Source: BOKV01 sp041742235 (GTDB taxonomy: Bacteria; Pseudomonadota; Alphaproteobacteria; Rhizobiales; Rhizobiaceae). From it: 18,908 nt of DNA. The translations under genes and the position numbers were made by a program. The notes beneath the pieces are model-generated. The model was not told the origin of the DNA. It made no database searches and saw only the letters and a list, made by a program, of their open reading frames with translations. The stretch lies in assembly GCA_041742235.1 (NCBI GenBank), contig JBGSJA010000290.1:1-18908 (forward strand), given 5' to 3'. This document shows positions 6,434 through 13,997 of this stretch, in pieces. Numbering within the stretch: the stretch's first letter is position 1; every line of letters starts with the position of its first letter.

Positions 6434-9400
6434 TCAGTTCTGTTCCTTCTGGTATTCGAAGATCTTGCGGAAAATGCCGGGCGCAACCATCGACACCGGG
6501 TTGATCTCGATGTTGGGATTGCGCGCCGGACCGCTCAGCCTGTAGGTGATGCCGAACAGGCCTGAATCGCGGCCATTGCCGAGGATGTCGCCTACCAGCG
6601 GAATGTAGCCGATCGCTCGGCTCAGCCCGATGACAGGCAGGAAGGTTCCCGACAAATCCATCCGACCTTCCTTGTCGTAGAGCGAGCCGTCAAAGGTGAA
6701 GCCGATCTGGGCGTTGTTGATCACCCCGTCCTCTACCCGGAAATAGCCGTCTCCCTTTTCGATCCGGCCGCGTGCCTCCTGGAAACGGACGCGATTGGTA
6801 TCGAGTCGCTTCAACTGCGTGGTGATCTCACGGTTCGGGGCGCCCGATTGCGCCGAGGAATCATTTACCAGCATCTTGATGCGCGGCTCGTCCGTCACAG
6901 TGAAACCGGTAGCGCGCACCGGTCCCGTGAACGGTCCGCTGCCCGTGCGCTTGAGGCTTGCGCGCAAATTGCCGCCCTGCATTTTGCGGTAGATGTCGAC
7001 GAACGCCAGCGCATTACCGGCGTTTCCGGTATCGATCTCGAACGTCGTGCTGCCATCCTTGGTATTGGCGAAGACGTTGATGTCGGTGTCATCGAAAAGA
7101 CCTCGCAAGGTCATCTGGTCGAGCCAGCCGCCCTTCGCGCCATAGATCAGCTCGACGTTGCGCAGCACCTTGCCATTGTAGCCACGGACCTCGCCCAGAT
7201 TGGCGGTCACGGTCATGGTCGAGTCGCCCTGTTCCTCGCCGAAACCCTTTTCGTGGAAAAGCCGGTTGATGAGCGCGCGCCCGTCATAGCGAAGCCCGCT
7301 GGCGGCAATGTTGTAGTTCCGGCCCTTGCGCTCGAGCTTCAGCGAGAAGGAATCGTCCTGGTTCAGCGAAATGTTGACGAAGTCCGCCGATAGCAACCCG
7401 CTCTTGTCGAGCGTCAACTTGCCAACGGCGGAAAAGCCATCGCCCTCGATGTAAAAATCATCGAGGCGGGTGATCCCTTTCTCGGTGCGCATGGCGAAAG
7501 TCGCCTTTGCGGGAATGCCCTTGCCCTTTGTCCAGCCGACCCAGGGAAGGTTGAGGACGGCGTTTCGCAAGTCGATCGTCTGCTTTTCGACGCCATCTTC
7601 GGCCTGCCTCAGATCCACCTTGATTGTGCCGGTCAGAACCGGGTCGAGGGCCAGCCCCATCTTCTTGCGCGCAGCCTCGTCAAGTTCGGCGGAAATCAGC
7701 CGCTCGCGGGCGACATCGGAATCGCCGATCGGTTCCACCATGGCGAGTTTCGTGCGGGTGCCGTCCACCGTGGCTGTGCCGTTCACCCGCACCTGCTGCG
7801 GGTTTGCATCGACCAGAACGTCGGCATTGCCGACAGTGCGGTTGAACAGCTTGCCGGTGCTCGCCGCCTTCTTCAGATCGGCGATGACGTTCCAGTCAAC
7901 CTCCTCATAGGTGATGCCACGCTTCAGCGGGAAACGCGCCACGACATCGGCCGCCGCCGTTCCAGAAACCATTTGCGGCGTCAGCTTGAGGCGCGACATC
8001 ACCGAAAGCGGCTTGGCCTCGGCGATTGCCGCAAGCGATTTCATTGGACCCGATGTGGTGATGCGCACCTCCGCGATGTTGGGGCGGATGCCGATGTCTG
8101 CGATGCGGAACGATCCTGATTCCACCGGAATCTCGCCAACCTCATCCATGCCAGATACGCCGGAAGACAAGCGCGCCTCCACGCTCATGCCTTTCATGAG
8201 GATGTCGCCGGCGCCGTTTTCGATCGCGGGCAATTCACCGAAGGACGCTATCCTCACGCCGGAAAATCCGGCCTTGATCTCGTACTCCTCCGGCGCCATG
8301 CGGGCGCCCCTGCGCAAACGGCCAAGCACGCCCGGCGGCAGGTCCATGGCAAGCTCGATTCCGGAAAGCCGCCCGCCGGAAATGCTGCGGTGGGCCCAGG
8401 CGCGCGCCGGCGGCGCGATGAAGAACGGCCAGTACTGCTTCACGGCGGCTACATCGAGGCCGTCGGCCTTGAAAGAAGCAGTTAAAGCCGGCGTCACGCC
8501 ATTGAAGACGAAGCTGGCGGACCCCGCGATGCTGTCATTGCCGGCGATTGCGGAAACCCTCGATAGATCGAGCCGTCGGCTTTGCGCGATGAACCCTCCC
8601 TCGATATCGATCGAAGCGGGAACGCCCTCTTCGCCGTTCGTCGTGGGCGTGATTGGCGAAACGGCGAGGTTGAAGGCGATGGGGCCTTTGACCCAGTCCG
8701 AACCCTCCTGCGGTCTTGCAACACCCGCAAAATCCGAACGGATCGCGCCGGCCAGCATGCGCGAGGGCTCAATCGCGATATCGTTCAGGCCAGGCCGAAG
8801 CTTGAGGCTGACAACAAGCTCATGAAGGTCCGTGACCGCCTCGAGGCCGAGACGAAGCGACGAGCCGGCGGTGGATAGCTGCAACGCGGCATCGAGCGGC
8901 TCGCCCTGCGGACCGAACGGAACGTTACCCGTGATCTCGACGATTGCGTCCGAGCCGAACATGCCGTCATTGCCGCCCGGATCCTGCGCCCACTCGCGCA
9001 TGTTTAGGCCGGCGATTTTCAGGTTCAGCTGCCGCCCGCCACCCTCGCGCGGCTCGTAGCTGCCACGCAATTCCACCGTGGACTGGTCCGACACGATGCC
9101 GGCCGACATTTGAAGGTTCTTGTTGCGCCGGAAGCGCAGGTCCAGCTTCGTGAGCCGAACCGGGCCTTCCTCGATCCGGCCGAGGCCGGCGCCTTCAACG
9201 ATCACGTTGCGGAACTGGAACAGACGGAAACGGCCGCTGCTGAATTCTTCCTGTGCCTTGCCCAGCCGCGCGCCGATACCACCCAGAACGGAAGCGATGT
9301 CCGGCGCGGTAGCGCCCAACGCAAAGGGCAACAGCGCCGCGTCGAGGATCGAATCCTCCACGATCACCGCGTCGATGGCGGGCGCGCCCGAAAGGATGGA

Positions 9401-9784
9401 AAGCGGCTTGATGCCAACGATTATCTTGCCAAGGCTCGAGACCACCTGGCGGTCGCTCGCACGCAAGATGTTGACCTTGGTGCTTTCAAGGCTCAACAGG
9501 CCATCGGGATCGAAACCGAAATAAGTAGGGCCGAGCTTCACCTCGTATTGCGGCCCAACCAGCTTCTGGATCGCAGACTCGATGTTGCGGGTAAGAACCG
9601 AGTTTTCGATTGCGTCGCCGCGAAGCAGGAAGAAAAGGCCCGTCGCCGACATCGAAATGGCGAGGAGGATCACGACCAGGGTAGCCGCAACAAGGCGGAG
9701 AGTGCGACGCCAGCGGTTTGGGGATGGTACAAGCAGGCCGCCCTTGAGCGGACCGGCCATGCTTCTGGCGGAAGGATCAGCCAA
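6434..9784 (-). CDS. Large AsmA/DUF3971-type envelope protein (YhdP-like)
   Basis: 1116 residues with a basic N-terminus (RWRRTLR), one membrane segment (about 30-54, rich in Leu, Val, Ala), and a very long beta-rich region that would lie in the periplasm. The C-terminal pattern GLFGITYRLSGPARNPNIEI, then NPVSMVAPGIFRKIFEYQ, is typical of AsmA-like proteins. Relatives (AsmA, YhdP, TamB) are proposed to form hydrophobic grooves that carry phospholipids between inner and outer membranes; that role is inferred here. The start is TTG at 9784, supported by GGAG (9796-9793) 8 nt upstream. An in-frame ATG at 9760 lacks a ribosome site and would remove only 8 residues. It converges with tyrS and diverges from bcp. 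Confidence 0.85.
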   Translation of the reverse strand: MADPSARSMAGPLKGGLLVPSPNRWRRTLRLVAATLVVILLAISMSATGLFFLLRGDAIENSVLTRNIESAIQKLVGPQYEVKLGPTYFGFDPDGLLSLESTKVNILRASDRQVVSSLGKIIVGIKPLSILSGAPAIDAVIVEDSILDAALLPFALGATAPDIASVLGGIGARLGKAQEEFSSGRFRLFQFRNVIVEGAGLGRIEEGPVRLTKLDLRFRRNKNLQMSAGIVSDQSTVELRGSYEPREGGGRQLNLKIAGLNMREWAQDPGGNDGMFGSDAIVEITGNVPFGPQGEPLDAALQLSTAGSSLRLGLEAVTDLHELVVSLKLRPGLNDIAIEPSRMLAGAIRSDFAGVARPQEGSDWVKGPIAFNLAVSPITPTTNGEEGVPASIDIEGGFIAQSRRLDLSRVSAIAGNDSIAGSASFVFNGVTPALTASFKADGLDVAAVKQYWPFFIAPPARAWAHRSISGGRLSGIELAMDLPPGVLGRLRRGARMAPEEYEIKAGFSGVRIASFGELPAIENGAGDILMKGMSVEARLSSGVSGMDEVGEIPVESGSFRIADIGIRPNIAEVRITTSGPMKSLAAIAEAKPLSVMSRLKLTPQMVSGTAAADVVARFPLKRGITYEEVDWNVIADLKKAASTGKLFNRTVGNADVLVDANPQQVRVNGTATVDGTRTKLAMVEPIGDSDVARERLISAELDEAARKKMGLALDPVLTGTIKVDLRQAEDGVEKQTIDLRNAVLNLPWVGWTKGKGIPAKATFAMRTEKGITRLDDFYIEGDGFSAVGKLTLDKSGLLSADFVNISLNQDDSFSLKLERKGRNYNIAASGLRYDGRALINRLFHEKGFGEEQGDSTMTVTANLGEVRGYNGKVLRNVELIYGAKGGWLDQMTLRGLFDDTDINVFANTKDGSTTFEIDTGNAGNALAFVDIYRKMQGGNLRASLKRTGSGPFTGPVRATGFTVTDEPRIKMLVNDSSAQSGAPNREITTQLKRLDTNRVRFQEARGRIEKGDGYFRVEDGVINNAQIGFTFDGSLYDKEGRMDLSGTFLPVIGLSRAIGYIPLVGDILGNGRDSGLFGITYRLSGPARNPNIEINPVSMVAPGIFRKIFEYQKEQN

Positions 9785-9975
9785 ATCTCATGCTCCAGAA
9801 TTCCCCGCCACGAACTTGCCCGCCTTTTCGTCGATTCCCGCCTGCGAACTATCGCACCGTTTGCGGGATGCTTCCACCTGCATGCCTCCGGAGCGATCCG
9901 CCGCGGCGTTGACCGCGTATGTGCGATGTGGACAAAGAACCCGAAACGGTTGAAATGTGCAAAGGATCGAAGCGC

Positions 9976-10004
9976 TGCCCGGCACCGCTACGACCTGCCG
10001 GGCA
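9976..10004. repeat. perfect 9-bp inverted repeat upstream of bcp
   Basis: TGCCCGGCA and TGCCGGGCA are perfect inverted arms separated by 11 nt, 59 bp before the bcp start. There is no following T-run in either direction, so it is not a standard terminator. It may be an operator, a leader hairpin of the bcp transcript, or a small dispersed palindrome. The rest of the 279-bp divergent gap shows no gene; TTGACC at 9909-9914 is the best -35-like hexamer but lacks a good -10 partner. Confidence 0.55.
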
Positions 10005-10063
10005 CATTCGCCGGCCCCGCGTTCCTGTTTCCAAACAGCAACAACTTGTCGAAAGGATGGCAC

Positions 10064-10534
10064 ATGTCAGAACCGGCAGAGGGCGCCAAGGCGCCTGATT
10101 TCAAGCTCCCGACCGATGGCGGGGGAACATTCCAGCTCTCCGCCCACAAGGGCAAGCCCGTGGTGCTGTTCTTCTATCCCAAGGACGATACGTCCGGATG
10201 CACAGCCGAGGCGGTCGCGTTCACGGCGGCGAAGGGCGAATTCGACAAGATTGGCGTTGTGGTGGCCGGAATGTCGCCGGACCCGGTAAAAAGCCATGAT
10301 AAGTTCGTCGCCAAGCATTCGCTGGCTGTGCCGCTCATATCGGACGAGGACAAGGCCGCGCTTTCGGCTTACGGGGTCTGGAAGGAAAAGAGCATGTACG
10401 GCAAGAAATACATGGGCGTGGAGCGCTCCACTTTCCTGATCGGCAAGGACGGTAAGATCGTAAAGGCATGGCGCAAGGTTTCGGTGCCTGGCCACGTCGA
10501 TGAAGTGCTGGCGGAAGCTGGGAAACTCTCCTGA
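10064..10534 (+). CDS. bcp: Bcp/PrxQ-type thioredoxin-dependent peroxiredoxin
   Basis: A 156-residue cytoplasmic peroxiredoxin that reduces hydrogen peroxide and organic hydroperoxides. The active-site motif PxxxTxxC appears as PKDDTSGC with peroxidatic Cys46, within FFYPKDDTSGCTAEAVAF. The E. coli enzyme has a second cysteine five residues later; here that position is Val51 and the chain contains no other cysteine, so it must work as a one-cysteine enzyme. The ATG at 10064 is fixed by AAGGA at 10053-10057, 6 nt upstream; the longer open frame to the left is antisense to the AsmA-like gene. It begins a plus-strand run with the DUF455 gene, 2 bp downstream, and the M23 peptidase gene. Confidence 0.95.
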   Translation: MSEPAEGAKAPDFKLPTDGGGTFQLSAHKGKPVVLFFYPKDDTSGCTAEAVAFTAAKGEFDKIGVVVAGMSPDPVKSHDKFVAKHSLAVPLISDEDKAALSAYGVWKEKSMYGKKYMGVERSTFLIGKDGKIVKAWRKVSVPGHVDEVLAEAGKLS

Positions 10535-10536
10535 GC

Positions 10537-11370
10537 ATGACCGGCGACACGCCCGGCCGCCGCCCGCAATCGCTCCAGTCAGGGGCTGTTGCGGCGCTGG
10601 CCAATTCGGACCTCGACGGCAAGGTGGCGATGACATTCGCGCTTGCCGAGGCCTGGTCCTCGCGCACCTTGTCGCTCCGGCCGGGCGGGCGTGTCGATCT
10701 TCCGTCGCGCCCGGGCAGACCGGAAAGGCCGATCCTCATCGCGCCGGGAAAGATGGCAAAGCGAGGCATCGGCTCGCAAAAGGGCCGCATCGCGCTCATT
10801 CACTCGCTTTGCCACATTGAACTCAATGCGATCGACCTGGCGCTCGATATCGTCGCGCGCTTCGCCAGCGTTCAGGTCCCACGCTCGTTCTTCGACGGCT
10901 GGATGATGGTCGCCGCCGAGGAAGCGAAGCACTTCACGCTGCTTCGAAACCGCCTTCATTCGCTGGGGGCCGACTATGGCGACCTTCCGGCCCATGACGG
11001 ATTGTGGGCGGCGGCGCAGGAGACAGACCACGACCTGACCGCGCGCCTGGCGCTTGTTCCGCTGGTGCTGGAAGCGCGGGGCCTCGACGTGACCCCTTCC
11101 CTTTCCGATGCGCTGGAGCGTGGCGGTGACCGCGAAACCGCAGCCATCCTGCGCATCATCTACGAGGACGAGAAAGGCCATGTCGCGGTGGGCGCCAAGT
11201 GGTTCCGCTTCCTGTGCCGGCGCGAGGGTGTGGAACCGGCAGCCGCCTTCCAGACTCTCGTTCGCAAGCATTTTCGCTCGCCGCTCAAGCCGCCGTTCAA
11301 CGATCGGGCAAGGGCCGCGAGCGGCCTGACGCCGGGGTTCTACCGGGCGATCTCCTCGCTGGGCAATTGA
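10537..11370 (+). CDS. DUF455 family ferritin-like protein
   Basis: 277 residues, helix-rich. Conserved acidic and histidine positions fit a ferritin-like four-helix di-metal site: Glu95 in CHIELNAIDLALD, Glu129 and His132 in AAEEAKHF, Glu179 in VLEARGLD, and Glu212 and His215 in EDEKGHVAVG. This is the DUF455 pattern; the reaction is not established to my knowledge, and the family is distantly related to di-iron oxygenases such as MiaE. The ATG lies 2 bp after the bcp stop with no clear ribosome site of its own, so translational coupling to bcp is likely. A joint role with peroxiredoxin in iron or peroxide handling is possible but only inferred. Confidence 0.85.
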   Translation: MTGDTPGRRPQSLQSGAVAALANSDLDGKVAMTFALAEAWSSRTLSLRPGGRVDLPSRPGRPERPILIAPGKMAKRGIGSQKGRIALIHSLCHIELNAIDLALDIVARFASVQVPRSFFDGWMMVAAEEAKHFTLLRNRLHSLGADYGDLPAHDGLWAAAQETDHDLTARLALVPLVLEARGLDVTPSLSDALERGGDRETAAILRIIYEDEKGHVAVGAKWFRFLCRREGVEPAAAFQTLVRKHFRSPLKPPFNDRARAASGLTPGFYRAISSLGN

Positions 11371-11387
11371 ATGGGCACAACGCTTCG

Positions 11388-11395
11388 TTAACCAT
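11388..11395 (+). promoter_or_regulatory. CtrA half-site-like motif before the M23 peptidase gene
   Basis: TTAACCAT lies 41 bp before the M23 peptidase ATG, in the 66-bp gap after the DUF455 gene. This octamer matches the known CtrA half-site of alphaproteobacteria. One 8-bp match is weak evidence, but cell-cycle control of a cell-wall hydrolase would make sense. Confidence 0.35.
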
Positions 11396-11436
11396 GATGC
11401 AAATAGGATGACGCTCGAACGAAGCTGGGCGGCATC

Positions 11437-12768
11437 ATGTCGAACAATCATTTGCGTCAGGCGCCATCGGCCGCGCATTTGCGCGAGCCAAGGAATTTCG
11501 GCAAGCGCGCCGCTGCCGCTTCAATTACGATTTCCAGCAATGGACACGAACGGCACTACGCCATCAGTCCAGGATTTGCTGCCGCCTGCCTCGCGGTATT
11601 CTGCATGTTCGCGGTCGGATATTTCAGCGCGACAACCTATCTGGTGCTGCGCGACGACCTTATCGGGATGACGCAAGCCCGCAGCGCAAGGCTGCTGCAT
11701 GAATATGAGGACCGGATCGCCTCGCTGCGCGCCAATCTCGATCGCGTCACCAGCCGCCAGCTCCTTGACCAGCAGGCCATCGAGGCGAAGGTGGCGGAAC
11801 TGATCGAACGGCAGGAAGCGCTGGGCGGGCGGACGAGCCGCATCGGCAAGCTGATCGGCGAGGCGCAAAAGCGCGGACTTTCGCCGAAAAGCGCCACACC
11901 CGCTCAAAGCGGCGATCCCGCAACCACGGGAACTGTCGCCAAGCCGGCGGACAAGTCTGCATCGCTGAATGATTTCAGCCTGCGCGGCGGGGCTCATGCG
12001 CTGCCGGCAGATGCGGCCAATATGGCCGTGGCCACCGATAAGGCGGATCCGGCACACAACATCGCCGACTACGCGCAGACGCAGAACCTGTTCCAAAGCG
12101 TCAAGGCTCGCATTGAGAACGTCGATCGCGAGCAGCGCGCAATGCTCGATTTGCTGCGCATGGAAGCTTCGGAGAAAACCACCGCAATTGTCACGACGCT
12201 GGCCGGCTTGAAAGTGAAGTTGGGAGACGACAGCCAGGCCGGCCTTGGCGGACCATTCATTCCGCTTGATCCGGGCATGGATTTCAATGCCCATGTCGAG
12301 GCGCTGGATACATCGTTGAAAGCGCTAGGAACCGCGCAGTTGCTGCTGGCCAAGGCGCCTGTTGCAAGTCCCGCCCCCGGAGCGCCGCTTTCAAGCCCGT
12401 TCGGCGCGCGGATCGACCCTTTCCTCGGCCATCAGGCGATGCATTCCGGCCTTGATTTCAGGGCGGCGTCGGGAACGCCAGTGCACGCCACGGCGGACGG
12501 AAAGGTCATCGATGCCGGGCGCAATGGCGGCTATGGCAACATGGTCGAGATCGACCACGGCAATGGCATGACAACGCGCTACGCGCATTTGAGCCGCATC
12601 AGTGTCAATTCGGGCGACAAGGTCACGCGCGGGACGAAGGTTGGCGAAGTCGGCAGCACGGGCCGCAGCACCGGCCCGCACCTACACTACGAAGTGCGCC
12701 GCCACGGACACGCTGTCGACCCCGTCGCCTTTCTCAAGGCAGGCCGGAAGATCGAAAAGCTGCTCTGA
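11437..12768 (+). CDS. Membrane-anchored M23 family (LytM) metallopeptidase
   Basis: 443 residues. A basic cytoplasmic N-terminus is followed by one membrane segment (about 45-70), a probable coiled coil (about 78-135, rich in Leu, Arg, Glu, Gln), a linker, and a C-terminal LytM domain (about 320-437). All peptidase residues are present: zinc ligands His336 and Asp340 in MHSGLDF and His417 in HLHYE, plus active-site His384 in RYAHL and His415. It should therefore cleave peptidoglycan cross-bridges in the periplasm rather than act only as a degenerate EnvC-like activator. The architecture resembles rhizobial polar-growth M23 proteins, though I cannot assign an orthologue. The ATG at 11437 has only a weak GGGCGG upstream. 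It ends 8 bp from the convergent prfB stop. Confidence 0.92.
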   Translation: MSNNHLRQAPSAAHLREPRNFGKRAAAASITISSNGHERHYAISPGFAAACLAVFCMFAVGYFSATTYLVLRDDLIGMTQARSARLLHEYEDRIASLRANLDRVTSRQLLDQQAIEAKVAELIERQEALGGRTSRIGKLIGEAQKRGLSPKSATPAQSGDPATTGTVAKPADKSASLNDFSLRGGAHALPADAANMAVATDKADPAHNIADYAQTQNLFQSVKARIENVDREQRAMLDLLRMEASEKTTAIVTTLAGLKVKLGDDSQAGLGGPFIPLDPGMDFNAHVEALDTSLKALGTAQLLLAKAPVASPAPGAPLSSPFGARIDPFLGHQAMHSGLDFRAASGTPVHATADGKVIDAGRNGGYGNMVEIDHGNGMTTRYAHLSRISVNSGDKVTRGTKVGEVGSTGRSTGPHLHYEVRRHGHAVDPVAFLKAGRKIEKLL

Positions 12769-12776
12769 GCGCTCGC

Positions 12777-13905
12777 CTATTCGACGTCGGAAACCGCTAC
12801 GCCCTCTTCGCCGGTCACATTGTGGGCCAGCGCCGCTTCCATGAACATGTTGAGATCGCCGCCAAGGACATCGTCGGGCGAAGTGCTTTCGACACCGGTG
12901 CGCAAATCCTTGACCAACTGGTAGGGCTGCAAGACATAGGAGCGGATCTGGTGGCCCCAGCCGATCTCCGACTTCGATTCATGTTCGGCCTGGATGGATT
13001 CCTGCCGTTTCTTCATCTCGAGGTCATAGAGGCGCGCGCGCAGCGCCTTCATGGCGTTGGCGCGGTTCTGGTGCTGCGACTTTTCCGAAGACGTCACCAC
13101 GATGCCGGTAGGCAAATGCGTGATGCGAACCGCGGAATCCGTAGTGTTGACGTGCTGGCCACCCGCGCCCGATGACCGGTAAGTGTCGATGCGGATGTCC
13201 TTGTCGAGGATCTCGATATCGACATTGTCGTCGATCACCGGATAGACCCATACCGAAGAAAATGACGTATGGCGTCGCGCCTGGCTGTCGAAAGGCGAAA
13301 TGCGCACCAGCCTGTGGACGCCCGATTCGCTCTTCAGCCACCCGAAGGCATTCTCGCCCTTGATGAGGACGGAGGCCGACTTGATGCCCGCTTCTTCGCC
13401 CGGGCTCTCATACTGGACTTCCACCTTGAAGCCGTTTTTCTCAGCCCAGCGCACATACATGCGCAGCAGCATCGCCGCCCAGTCCTGACTTTCCGTGCCG
13501 CCTGCGCCGGCATGGACTTCGAGGAAGCAGTCATTGCCGTCCAGTTCGCCGGAGAGCAACGCTTCGACCTGCCGGCGGCCCAGTTCCGCATGCAGGCGCT
13601 TCAGCGCATCCTCGGCATCGGCGACGACACCCGCCTCGCCTTCGGCCTCGCCAAGCTCGATCATGTCGAGCTGGTCGACCAGTTCACCCTCGATGGTGCG
13701 GATGGCGGTGATGCTTTTTTCGAGATGCTGACGCTCGCGCATCAGTTTCTGGGCAAGTGCCGGGTCATTCCAGAGGCTGGGATCCTCGGCCTTCTGGTTC
13801 AGTTCAAGCAGGCGGCGATTCGACTTGTCCCAGTCAAAGATGCCTCCTCAGCAGGCTTACGGCCTGCTTGATGTCACTGATGATTTCCTGCGTTTCCGCG
13901 CGCAT
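12777..13905 (-). CDS. prfB: Peptide chain release factor 2, with programmed +1 frameshift
   Basis: RF2 reads UGA and UAA stop codons and triggers peptide release in the ribosome. The gene is split over two frames: ATG at 13905 opens 23 codons (13905-13837) that run into TGA at 13836-13834; skipping one base resumes with GAC at 13835-13833 and continues 352 codons to TAG at 12779-12777, 375 residues in all. The junction reads AGG AGG CAT CTT TGA C, the classic prfB shift site. The codon-recognition tripeptide SPF is at 203-205 (RISPFDSQARRHTSF) and the catalytic GGQ at 248-250 (SSGAGGQHVN), matching E. coli 205-207 and 250-252. A start at the in-frame ATG 13742 would remove 54 residues and is not credible. 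It lies 92 bp downstream of mrcA on the same strand. Confidence 0.97.
13834..13848 (-). promoter_or_regulatory. prfB: RF2 autoregulatory +1 frameshift site
   Basis: On the minus strand an internal Shine-Dalgarno-like AGGAGG (13848-13843), a 3-nt spacer CAT, then CTT TGA C (13839-13833). These are the three parts of the known prfB device. When RF2 is scarce, the ribosome pauses at UGA, the upstream SD pairing strains it, and tRNA-Leu slips from CUU to UUU, giving full-length RF2. Expression is thus feedback-controlled by RF2 activity. Confidence 0.95.
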
Positions 13906-13954
13906 GAACGATCTTTCGAAATTGCCGTGCCGGTTGGTGAAGCGCGTACATATT

Positions 13955-13991
13955 GATCGGGCGGTCCGATGTAAACCTCGAACCGCCGATC
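13955..13991 (-). repeat. imperfect hairpin between mrcA and prfB
   Basis: GATCGG-G-CGGT and ACCGCCGATC form a 10-bp stem with one bulged G and a 16-nt loop, starting just after the mrcA stop. No T-run follows on the minus strand, so it is more likely an mRNA processing or stabilising hairpin, or a partial terminator, than a strong intrinsic terminator. Confidence 0.4.
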
Positions 13992-13997
13992 AGGAGA

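Noticed and set aside
9777..9791. Mini-frame ATG AGA TTT GGC TGA overlapping the TTG start of the AsmA-like gene
   Set aside because: Four codons are easily met by chance; the GGAG is too close to this ATG for good use, and no coupling evidence exists.
9110..10063. N-terminal extension of bcp from 9110
   Set aside because: It is antisense to the AsmA-like gene, and the family start at 10064 has a good ribosome site.
12777..13742. prfB as a 321-residue gene starting at ATG 13742
   Set aside because: RF2 sequence continues upstream in the same frame for 31 codons to a TGA and then, after a one-base shift, to an ATG at 13905. The short form would lack much of the N-terminal domain.
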